Origin: Actinoplanes subtropicus | Lineage (GTDB): Bacteria; Actinomycetota; Actinomycetes; Mycobacteriales; Micromonosporaceae | NCBI RefSeq assembly: GCF_000721705.1 | Contig: NZ_JOJL01000054.1 | Coordinates: 1-57,686, forward strand | Direction of reading: 5' to 3' | DNA length: 57,686 bases | In this document: piece by piece, positions 1 to 8,400 of the stretch | How positions within the stretch are numbered: the stretch's first letter is position 1 | Layout of the letters: the number at the start of each line of letters is the position of its first letter | Position numbers and translations under genes: made by a program | Notes under the pieces: generated by a model | What the model was told of the DNA's origin: nothing | Databases searched by the model: none | The model's input: only the letters and a program-made list of their open reading frames with translations

Positions 1-873
1 CGCCTGACCCAGCTCGGTGGCCACCGCGGTCAACTCGTCCGACGCGCCCGCCAGCGCCGACGAGGTCTCCCCGACCGTGGCCACCGCCTCGCGCATCGAC
101 GTCAGCGCCGTGGCCAGGGCAGCCGCCATTTGACCGACCTCGTCATTGCTGCGCACGTCGACGGCGGTGGTCAGGTCACGGTCGGCGACCCGGCCCAGGG
201 CGACGACCATGCTCTGCAGCGGCCGGGTGATCGACCGGGAGACGACCAGGGAGATCGTCACCAGGGCCGACAGACCCAGCACCAGGGCGACGCCGATGGT
301 GGTCTTGAGCCGGGCCATCGCGTGATCCGAGGCGGTCCGGGCCGCGTCGACCTGCCGCTGGGCGAGTTCCCGCGTCGCGGTGATCTTGTCTTCGACGGCC
401 TGGGCCCGCGCGGCCTCGGCCTTCAGCAGGGTGACGGCCGCGGCGCTCGCCGGGTCGGTGGCCAAGATGACCGGCATCTGCGCGTCGACGCCCTTCAGGT
501 AGGCGTCGTAGTCGCTGTGCAGAGCGTCCAGGCTGGCGCGCACGTCGCCGCCGACCGGCAGCGCCAGCACGGCCGCCCAGTCGGCGGCCGCGGCCTGCTT
601 GATCCCGGCGAGCTGGCCGGTGGCCGCGGTGCGAGTGGCGTCATCGGTGGCCAGCAGCGCGTCCCGCTCGGCGATCTGCACGTTGCTCTCCTGCATGTCC
701 AGATCGATCAGGAGCGCGTTCGCCTTGTTCAGCACGACGCGCAGATCGCTGGACGAGCGCACGCCGCCCAGGCTGAGGTAGGTCGCGAGGCCGATGGCCA
801 GCGCGACCGCCACTCCGGTGCCGCCGAGGATGGCCAGCTTCAGCCCGACGGTCGTACGCAGTCCCTTGCCCAT
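1..873 (-). CDS. Methyl-accepting chemotaxis protein, C-terminus cut by window edge
   Basis: Membrane chemoreceptor that would pass a ligand signal to CheA/CheW. The 291 visible residues begin MGKGLRTTVG. They show a first membrane helix (about 11-35), an extracytoplasmic four-helix-bundle region (about 36-190), a second helix (about 192-211) and a HAMP linker (about 212-262, with the RSITRPL and NDEVG motifs). The start of the coiled-coil signalling region follows, and the conserved hairpin tip lies beyond base 1. The start is ATG with a GAGGAGCG ribosome-binding site just upstream. A chemoreceptor suits an actinomycete with motile spores (inference). Without the signalling tip a HAMP sensor of another class cannot be fully excluded. 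Confidence 0.85.
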   Translation of the reverse strand, partial: MGKGLRTTVGLKLAILGGTGVAVALAIGLATYLSLGGVRSSSDLRVVLNKANALLIDLDMQESNVQIAERDALLATDDATRTAATGQLAGIKQAAAADWAAVLALPVGGDVRASLDALHSDYDAYLKGVDAQMPVILATDPASAAAVTLLKAEAARAQAVEDKITATRELAQRQVDAARTASDHAMARLKTTIGVALVLGLSALVTISLVVSRSITRPLQSMVVALGRVADRDLTTAVDVRSNDEVGQMAAALATALTSMREAVATVGETSSALAGASDELTAVATELGQA

Positions 874-945
874 CGCAACGCTCCTCATCTCGCCCTGAGC
901 GTAGATCTCGGGCCGTCGCGGTCAGCCGGATCGCCGAAATCGGGG

Positions 946-2166
946 CTAACGCTTCCGGTCCTTGACGCCGACGGCCACCAGGGTCGAGCCGTCCAGATAG
1001 ATCAGACGGTTCGGCGCGAGGAGAACCGGGGTGGGGGCCGGGTGCGACCAGAGGAGGCCGCCGTCGAAGCGGCAGGCGACCACGCCGGAGCCCGCGGCCA
1101 GCACCCAGACGGTGCCGTGGCCCTCGGCCCACGGGTGACCGTCGGCCGGCGGCGGGACGGCCAGCGGACCGACCGGGCCACCCGGCCCACGGCCGCGGTA
1201 GCCGACGCCGGGTGTCCAGGTGATCTCGTCGTGCCCGCCGGACACGAGGTATTGACCGGGCTCGCGCGGCGTCGACCGCACGGCCCCGGAACGGGCGTCG
1301 AGCCGGAGGAACGCGCCCTCGACCGGGATCAGCGGGCCATTGATGTCGGCCGTCAACCGGGCCGGGTCGTAGCCGCACGGCGCGGCCGGTGCGCCGGCGT
1401 CGTCCCAGGCGGCGGTGCGGGTCCAGACGATCCGGCCGTCCTCGACGCCGCGGAAGGTGGCCGTGCAGACGGGCAGCGCGGGCGGCGTGACGAGGACGGT
1501 CCGGTCGAGGCCCGGAAACGGCATCACGCCCGCGCCGGGCGGCCGCGGGAGCGACCAGCGGGTGCTGCCGTCGGCCGCGTCGACCAACGAGAGCGTTCGC
1601 GGGCCGAACAGGTAGACGCCGCCCATCGTCGGGCCGGCATCCATCATGTCCACCACCGGTCCGGTGCGGTGGCGGCGCCACACGACCTTTCCGCTGATCT
1701 GGTCGCGCTGTGTGAGGTCGCAGCCGGACCGCCCGCACCCGGCGACGAACACGAAGGCACCCGGGTCGGTCCCGCCGAGGACGGCCTGGGTGCCGGCCTG
1801 CTCCCAGAGAGTGTGCCCGTCGTAGGCGGAGAGGGCCAGAACCGAACCGGACGGGCTGCGCACCACCACCGCTGACTCGCCCACGCGCACGGAGCCGGCG
1901 GTGACCGCGTACGGCGCCGGGAGGTCGGCCTCCCAATGCATCACGCCGCGGATCAGGTCGAACGACACCAGCCGGCGACCCTCGCCGAGGTAGCCCCGCT
2001 GGTCGTCGACGAAGGCCCACTGCCGGCCGGCGGGCGCCGGAAGCGGCGACGGCAGCCGCCACATCTCGACCAGCGGCCCGTCGACGAGGCTCGGCGGCGG
2101 CGGGGGCATGCAGGCGCTCAGCACCAGCAGCGCGGCGGCCGACAGCAGGATCAGGCGGCGGAGCAT
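946..2166 (-). CDS. Lipoprotein with PQQ-like beta-propeller repeats
   Basis: Predicted exported lipoprotein of 406 residues. The N-terminus MLRRLILLSAAALLVLSACM is a lipoprotein signal peptide with lipobox LSAC and lipidated Cys19. The rest is a run of beta-strand repeats typical of quinoprotein-like propellers (GYLGEGRRLVSFDLIRG, VLALSAYDGHTLWE, LSLVDAADGSTRWS), with a GxxxW-type blade ending in most repeats. Such proteins are often binding or assembly scaffolds. No enzyme motif or PQQ ligand set is visible, so the function is unknown. The open frame extends 111 codons upstream, but that part overlaps the neighbouring gene and does not look like protein. The start is set by the signal peptide. 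Confidence 0.78.
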   Translation of the reverse strand: MLRRLILLSAAALLVLSACMPPPPPSLVDGPLVEMWRLPSPLPAPAGRQWAFVDDQRGYLGEGRRLVSFDLIRGVMHWEADLPAPYAVTAGSVRVGESAVVVRSPSGSVLALSAYDGHTLWEQAGTQAVLGGTDPGAFVFVAGCGRSGCDLTQRDQISGKVVWRRHRTGPVVDMMDAGPTMGGVYLFGPRTLSLVDAADGSTRWSLPRPPGAGVMPFPGLDRTVLVTPPALPVCTATFRGVEDGRIVWTRTAAWDDAGAPAAPCGYDPARLTADINGPLIPVEGAFLRLDARSGAVRSTPREPGQYLVSGGHDEITWTPGVGYRGRGPGGPVGPLAVPPPADGHPWAEGHGTVWVLAAGSGVVACRFDGGLLWSHPAPTPVLLAPNRLIYLDGSTLVAVGVKDRKR

Positions 2167-2198
2167 CCCGCCAGCATGCCTCGCCCGCACAACGGGCT

Positions 2199-3050
2199 TC
2201 ACCGGCCGAGCGAGGACCGCAGCATCGTCATCTCGGCCGACCGCGCGTCCAGCGACCGGGTGCGGTGGTGCCCCTCGAGCTGGACCCACATGCCGAGGAA
2301 ATGCTGGATGAGCTGGCCGCGCGGGTCGGAGATGACCAGCTCGCACATGGTCCGCGGCTCGCGCTCGTTGTCGTCGGTCTCGCACAGCTCCTGCAACTGC
2401 AGGATCAGCACCTTGCGATCGATGATGAGAAACTTGTACGGAAAGCTGGTCGGCGTCACCCGCAGCGACACGTCCCGCCCGGCGGAGTGCATCTCGCACA
2501 TCCGGACGCAGTGCCGCGCGAAGGTGCTCTCCGACTGCGACGACCCGGCCTCGGCGAACGCGAACGGCGACTCGGTGTCCGGCACCTGGCAGTACCGCCG
2601 GTACCGGATGCCCGCCTTCTCCACCCGGTCCAGGATGGCGTCCAGGTGCCAGGCCATCACGTTGGACTGCATCGCGATGTCCGGCCGGACGCCGCTCTCG
2701 GTGACCCGGTCGAGCACCAGGATCTCCCGCTGCGCCTCCTGGAACGCCCGCACCACCAGGTCATCACCCGGCGACCGGTACTCGTTGACGTCCTTGAGCA
2801 TCTGACAGCGCACGGTGATGTCGAGCACCTGGAACAGATCCTCCACCGACTGCTGCGTGCTCCGCGACATCGCGACCACCGCGGCGGCCAGCCCGATCAC
2901 CGTGAGGCACAGCAGCATAACCGCCATGTCCTCCAAGCGCCGCGGCCCGGTGATCTCGTTCTGCACCACCGCGCCGAGAATCGCGCCCGCGACCGCACTC
3001 GACAAGGTGAGCACCACCAGCGCCAGCTGTCCCGTCTTCTTGCCCGGCAC
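2199..3050 (-). CDS. Two-helix membrane protein with degenerate PLD-like cytoplasmic domain
   Basis: Predicted 283-residue membrane protein starting at a GTG preceded by a strong GGGGGAGG site. Two hydrophobic helices (about 8-30 and 42-63) are followed by a soluble domain of about 215 residues. Near residue 215 it has the stretch PYKFLIIDRKVLILQ, which resembles the HxKxxxxD strand of phospholipase-D-like folds with the histidine replaced by tyrosine. The catalytic motif is therefore probably lost, and a sensing or binding role is more likely (inference). Cysteine and histidine residues in FARHCVRMCEMHSAG could bind metal. The gene runs in the same direction as the lipoprotein gene, 32 bp away. 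I do not recognise a named family. Confidence 0.7.
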   Translation of the reverse strand: MPGKKTGQLALVVLTLSSAVAGAILGAVVQNEITGPRRLEDMAVMLLCLTVIGLAAAVVAMSRSTQQSVEDLFQVLDITVRCQMLKDVNEYRSPGDDLVVRAFQEAQREILVLDRVTESGVRPDIAMQSNVMAWHLDAILDRVEKAGIRYRRYCQVPDTESPFAFAEAGSSQSESTFARHCVRMCEMHSAGRDVSLRVTPTSFPYKFLIIDRKVLILQLQELCETDDNEREPRTMCELVISDPRGQLIQHFLGMWVQLEGHHRTRSLDARSAEMTMLRSSLGR

Positions 3051-3208
3051 CGCGCCTCCCCCACGCTCGATCTCGATCTTCCAGCGTAAGCGCCGGGTCA
3101 CTCCAGGTGAGACAGTCACTCGGCCTATTGCGTACGGGACGACCCCGCCCCGCCGGATACCGACCCACGTACTCGGGGACCACCGCACCCCAGCGCGGGG
3201 GCTCCGTG

Positions 3209-3658
3209 TTACGGGATCGGTGCCCAGAGTCGGTCGGCCTCCCCGGCGGCGAGGTGGCCGCGGTAGACGTCGATCTTGCGGTCGATCAGCTCGAGGTTGG
3301 TCTCCAGGGCCGCGATCTGCTCGCGTACGGCTTTGCGGTGTGCTTCGAGGAGTTCGAGCCGTTCCTGCTCGTTGCCGGGGCCGGCGGCAACCAGCTCGGC
3401 GTAGCGGCGGATGCCTTTGATCGGCATGCCGGTGGCGCGGAGCTTGGTGCAGATCACGATCCACTTCAGGTCCAGGGGGCCGTAGCGACGGCTGCCGCCG
3501 GTGGTGCGGCCGACCGGGGTGATCACCAGGCCGGCACGCTCGTAGTAGCGCAGGGTGTGGATGCCCACCCCGGTGCGCTGGGCCGCCTCGCCGATCGACA
3601 GACCGGCCGCGGGCACCGGACCGGCCACGGGGACGATCTCTTCCTTGACCTCGACCAC
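3209..3658 (-). CDS. MerR-family transcriptional regulator
   Basis: A 149-residue DNA-binding regulator. The winged helix-turn-helix begins at LSIGEAAQRTGVGIHTLRYY (about residues 20-39) with the usual YERAGL and SRRYGPLDL elements. A dimerisation coiled coil rich in Glu, Gln and Arg follows (about 95-135). No C-terminal cysteine cluster is present, so a thiol or metal sensor of the SoxR/CueR type is unlikely. The gene diverges from a drug-type MFS exporter with only 24 bp between the two start codons, the usual layout for a MerR regulator controlling its neighbour and itself. The start is GTG, apparently leaderless. Confidence 0.9.
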   Translation of the reverse strand: MVEVKEEIVPVAGPVPAAGLSIGEAAQRTGVGIHTLRYYERAGLVITPVGRTTGGSRRYGPLDLKWIVICTKLRATGMPIKGIRRYAELVAAGPGNEQERLELLEAHRKAVREQIAALETNLELIDRKIDVYRGHLAAGEADRLWAPIP

Positions 3659-3671
3659 GCTCTAGATCCTA
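3659..3671 (-). promoter_or_regulatory. Leaderless promoter -10 of the MerR gene, inside a near-palindrome
   Basis: Reading the minus strand, TAGGAT (3666-3671) is followed by 7 nt and then the GTG start, the spacing expected when transcription begins at the start codon. The same bases form CTAGATCCTAG on the plus strand, a near-palindrome that could be the MerR operator shared with the divergent exporter gene. Confidence 0.55.
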
Positions 3672-3682
3672 GCGTCCGGTCC

Positions 3683-5146
3683 ATGCCGAAACCCGCTCAG
3701 CGCCCCGTCCGTCCCCGGCTCGTTCTCGCGATCTGCTGCGTGTCCATCGTGTTGGTCGTCATGGACATCTCGATCGTCAACGTCGCCCTCCCCGCGATCC
3801 AGCGCGACCTGCACGCCACAACCGCGCGGTTGCAGTGGACCGTTGATGCCTACACCCTCGTGCTGGCCTGCTTCCTGGTGCTCGCCGGCTCGAGCGCGGA
3901 CCGCTACGGGCGCCGGCGTACCTTCCAGATCGGGCTGGCGGTCTTCGCTCTCGGCTCGCTGCTGTGCGCGCTGGCGCCCGGCACCGGTTGGCTCGTCGCC
4001 GCCCGCGTCCTGCAAGGGATCGGCGGGACGATGCTCAACCCGGTCGCGATAGCGATCATCGCCAACACCTTCACCGGCGCCGCCGAACGCGCCCGGGCCG
4101 TCGGCGTGTTCGCGTCGATGTCCGGGCTCGCGCTGGTGCTCGGCCCGGTCCTGGGAGGATTCCTCGTCGGGACGCTCGGCTGGCACGCGGTCTTCTGGGT
4201 GAACGTCCCGATCGCCGTGGCGGTGATCGGGCTCGCCGCGTTCTTCGTGCCCGAGTCGCGCGGGGCCAGGGCCCGCCGCTTCGACCCGGTCGGGCAAGTG
4301 CTCGTGGTCGTGTTGCTCGGCTGCGCCGTCTCCGCCGTCATCGAGTCGCGTCCACAAGGTTGGGGCTCGCCACTGGTCCTGGGCCTGCTGGCCATCGCGG
4401 TGGTCGCGCTGGCCGCCCTGGTCGCCTACGAGCCCCGGCGTCATGACCCGTTGCTGGAGCTGCGACTGTTCCGCAGCGTGCCGTTCAGCAGCGCCATCGT
4501 GATCGCACTGTGCGCGATGTGCGGCTTCGGTGCCTTCCTGTTCCTCACGACGCAGTACCTCCAGGTCGTGCGCGGCCTGTCGGCGCTCCAAGCAGGCCTC
4601 GCCCTGGTCCCGCTCGGCGTCGTCGTGCTTGCCGTGGCGCCACTGGCGGGACGGCTGACCGGCTCGGCGGGGCCGCGACTTCCGCTCGTGGTGGCCGGGG
4701 CGACGCTGGCCGGGGGAAGCGCCGTCTTCGTGCGGCTCTCCCCGGCGACCCCAGCAGCGCTGGTCGTGACGGGGTTCGTCTGCTTCGGGGTCTTCCTCGG
4801 CGCCGTCAACCCGCCCATCACGAACACCGCGATCTCCGGGATGCCACGCTCGATGTCCGGCGTGGCCGGCTCGGTCGCCTCCGTCGGACGCCAGACCGGT
4901 ACCACCCTCGGCGTCGGGCTGGCCGGCGCGATCGCGGGCGCGCCCGCCGACCACGGCGGCGCGGCGTACCTGCACGCCGCCCGGACCGTCTGGTGGCTCC
5001 TGACCGCACTCGGCCTGATCATCGTCGCATCGGGAATCACCAGCACCACTCGCCTGGCCCACGCCACCGGCGCACGCGCGGCGACCCTCTTCGCCGAAGT
5101 CGACCAGACACCCGAACCCGTCGCACCGAATCGAGCACGGCGCTGA
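3683..5146 (+). CDS. MFS multidrug exporter, DHA2 type
   Basis: Integral membrane proton-driven exporter of 487 residues, length and topology of the 14-helix DHA2 (EmrB/QacA-like) family. Signatures include the first-helix MDISIVNVALPAIQ stretch, the ADRYGRRR loop (motif A) after helix 2, and the GPVLGGFLV motif C in helix 5 that marks antiporters. It diverges from the MerR regulator 24 bp away, so MerR-controlled efflux of a toxic compound is likely. The substrate cannot be read from sequence. The stop is followed by 267 bp without a convincing gene. Confidence 0.9.
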   Translation: MPKPAQRPVRPRLVLAICCVSIVLVVMDISIVNVALPAIQRDLHATTARLQWTVDAYTLVLACFLVLAGSSADRYGRRRTFQIGLAVFALGSLLCALAPGTGWLVAARVLQGIGGTMLNPVAIAIIANTFTGAAERARAVGVFASMSGLALVLGPVLGGFLVGTLGWHAVFWVNVPIAVAVIGLAAFFVPESRGARARRFDPVGQVLVVVLLGCAVSAVIESRPQGWGSPLVLGLLAIAVVALAALVAYEPRRHDPLLELRLFRSVPFSSAIVIALCAMCGFGAFLFLTTQYLQVVRGLSALQAGLALVPLGVVVLAVAPLAGRLTGSAGPRLPLVVAGATLAGGSAVFVRLSPATPAALVVTGFVCFGVFLGAVNPPITNTAISGMPRSMSGVAGSVASVGRQTGTTLGVGLAGAIAGAPADHGGAAYLHAARTVWWLLTALGLIIVASGITSTTRLAHATGARAATLFAEVDQTPEPVAPNRARR

Positions 5147-5413
5147 TGCCGGGCACCGGACGGAACCCCACCGCGGAGGGCGACGTGGTCGGTGCGTTAC
5201 GCCGGGAATGGGTCGCGTTCTGCTCGGTCGCGTGGTGGCGTGCCGAGTGCCAGACCTTCTGAGCCCACGTCAGGTCGGAGGCGTCGTCGTGCCTGTACTC
5301 ACGGCAGATCCGCAGGTCGGCCGAGGGGGAGCCGCGCGGCGTGGACAACCGCCGGAACGAAGCTTTCTCGCGAAACGCCAGCGGTTACCGCCCGTCGTTG
5401 GTGAAATCGGTAT

Positions 5414-8400
5414 ATGACGCCCGAAAACGGCACCGCGGCCGCCCTGCGCTCCTGGCGGGACGGCCTGGTGAACCTCGACGCCGGGAACCGGCTGATCAAC
5501 TACCGGCGGTCGGAGACCGGGGCCGTGGAGATCGCCGGGCCGCCGCCGCAGGTGATCGTGCGGGCGCTGCGGGCCGGCGGTGACCACGGGTTCACCGGCG
5601 AGGGCGAGTTCTTCCGTACGCAGCTCGCGGCGCAGCCGCTCGGAAACGTGTTGCGACGGTTGATGCGCAAGTCCCGCCAGGATTTTCTCGACCGGGGTGT
5701 GGACGCGCTGCACCTGGCGATCGGCATGCTGCACTGGCGCGACGAGGACGACGCACCGTTCACCAGCCCGCTGTTGCTGCTGCCGGTGGAGCTGACCGCG
5801 GCCGGCCCGGCCGACCTGCCGAAGCTGCGCGGGCGGGACGACGACCCGGTGGTCAACCCGGCGCTCACCCTGCGGCTGCGGCTGCTCGGCGTCGATCTGC
5901 CGGCGGTGGAGTCGCTCGCCGATCTGGACCTGCCGGAGTTCCTGACCCGCACGCGAGCGGCGATCGCGGGGCGGGACGGCTGGCGGGTCGAGGAATCGGT
6001 GCTGTTGTCGACCTTCAGTTTCCACAAGGAGGCGATGTACCGGGACCTGCGGGACAACGAGGAGCGCATCCTCGAGCACCCGATCGTCCGGGCGCTGGCC
6101 GCCCGCGACGGCGAGCCCGGGTGCACGCCGATCGCCGCCGCCGACGTGGACCGGCTCGCGCCGCCGGAGGACGTGCCGCTCGTGCTCGACGCGGACGCCT
6201 CCCAGCGCGCCTGCGTCGCGGCGGCGGTCGCCGGGCACAGCTTCGTGCTGGACGGCCCGCCCGGCACCGGCAAGTCGCAGACCATCGCCAACATGATCGG
6301 CTGCCTGCTGCACGCCGGGAAACGCGTCCTGTTCGTCTCGGAGAAGGCGGCCGCGCTGGAGGTCGTCCGCAACCGCCTCGCCTCGGTCGGCCTCGACGGC
6401 TGGCTCCTCGAACTGCACAGCAACAAGGCCACCCGCAAGGAGGTCGCCCGCGGTCTGGCAACGGCCCTGGACGAGCCGCCCATTTCGCCGGCGGCGGGCA
6501 AGCTGCACGGAGACCCGCGCGATTCCCGGCAAAGGCTTTCCGCGTACGCCGAGGCCATGAACGAAATCCGCGAGCCGCTCGGGACAAGTCTCCACGACAT
6601 CCTCGGCCGCTGCGCCCGCCTGGCCGACGTGCCCACCGCGCCCGCCCCGGCCTTGTCCGCGCTCGCCACGTCCGCGCCCGCGCCCGCCGCGGCCCGGCCC
6701 GCGCCCATCCCGGACTGGCCCTCGCTCACCCCCGACGCGCTGCGGGAAGTGCGGGACGCCGCCGACCGGCTCGCCCGTTCCTGGCGGCCCGCGACGCAGG
6801 GCGACGACTACACCTGGCGCGAGGTCACCGACCGGAACCCGCTCGACGGCCGCCTCGAACGCGCCGAGCACGCGCTGCGCGAACTCTCCCGCGCGGCCGC
6901 CCGCCAGGCCGTGCTCGCCGACGCCTTCGACCTGGCCCGCCCCTCCGGCGCGGCCGCACTCGCCGCGCTGGCCGCGCACGCCGCCCAGCGGCCGGCCGGG
7001 GTCGCCGACGCGTGGCTGACCGCCTCCAGCCTGCGCCCGGTGCGGCACGCCGCCGCCGAGCGCGGCCGGAAGCTGGCCGGGCTCCGCCAGGCCCGCGAGG
7101 CGGTCCGGGCCGCGGCCGGCGTCGAGTGGGACGACCTGCCCGGCGAGGACCTGCCCGAGGTGACCGTCCCGGCGCTGCGCCCGCCCGCGGTCGACCCCGG
7201 CCCGCTCACCGCCGAGGCCGCCACCGGACTGGCCCGCCGCTTCGAGGCCGACGCGACCCTGCTCGAGGACCGGATGCGCGACCTGGCCCGGGTCGCCGAG
7301 GCGCTCACCCTGCCGGCCGCCACGACCTTCGCCGACGTGGGCCGGGTGGTCGCGATCGCCGAGCTCGGCGGGCGGCCGAACCGGCCGGAGCCGTTCTGGT
7401 TCGGGGCGGGCGCGCTGGCCAAGGCCACCGCGGCGGCGGCCGCGCTGCGCCGGGGCGTGGAGGCGCTGACCGTGGCCGAGGGGCAGGCCCGCCGCTACTT
7501 CCACGAGGCGATCCTCGACCAGCCCGTCGAGCAACTGGCCGACCGGCTCACCCGGGTGCACCGCGGCCTGCGCAAGCTGTTCGGCGCGTACCGCCGGGAC
7601 TACGAGGCGGTCGCGTCGTTCGCGCTGCCGTCGGTCTCCTCGTCCGAGGCGGTCGCCCACCTCAACCTGGCGATCGCCTGGCGGGCCGCCCGCGCCGAGC
7701 TGATCTCGCTGGAACGGCAGCACGCCCCCGCCCTCGGCCGCTACTGGCGGGACGCGACCACCGACCTCACCGTGCTCGGCGACGCCCTGCAGACGGCGAC
7801 CGACCTGCTCCGCTGGACGCCGCCGCAGGCCGTGCCGGCGGTGATCGACCACGTCTGCGCGCCCCGCCCGGACGACGGCCTGCTCAGCGCGGCGGCCGCG
7901 GTCCAGGCGGCGGTGGCCCGGTGGCAGGCGGCGCTGCGGCCCGCGCCCGAGCCGGCCGCCCGGCCCGAGCTGGCCCAGGGTGCGGTGCGCGACGCGATCG
8001 CCTGGCTGCGCGCCGGCGTGGCGCCGCTGCGGGCCGCCGCGCGGGTGGTGAGCGCGTACGACGAGGCCACCGGCCGCACCCTCGACCTGGCCGGCGCCCG
8101 GCGGCTGGCCGAACTGCGGCAGGCGGCCGTCGACGCGGCGCGCGACCTGCCCGCCTCGGCCGGGGAGGTGGACGAGCGGGCCGAGGCGACGGCGATCGAC
8201 TGGGCCGAGCGGGCCCGCGCATTGGCCGGGCACCCGCTGACGAAGGCACAGGCCGGCGCCCTGCGGGACGGGCGAGCCGAGCACTCCACCACGCTCGCCG
8301 AGAAGGCCGCCGCGTGGCTCATCGCCCGGGACGCGGTGACCAACGCCTTCGCGGCCGGGCGGCGGGACCAGCTGACCCGGGCGCTCGACGACTACGACCG

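Noticed and set aside
5037..5348. Minus-strand ORF in and beside the end of the DHA2 exporter gene (SADLRICREYRHDD, LTWAQKVWHSARHH)
   Set aside because: Part of the peptide looks natural, but it needs a TTG start and its last third is antisense to the exporter gene. It is not supportable without a search.
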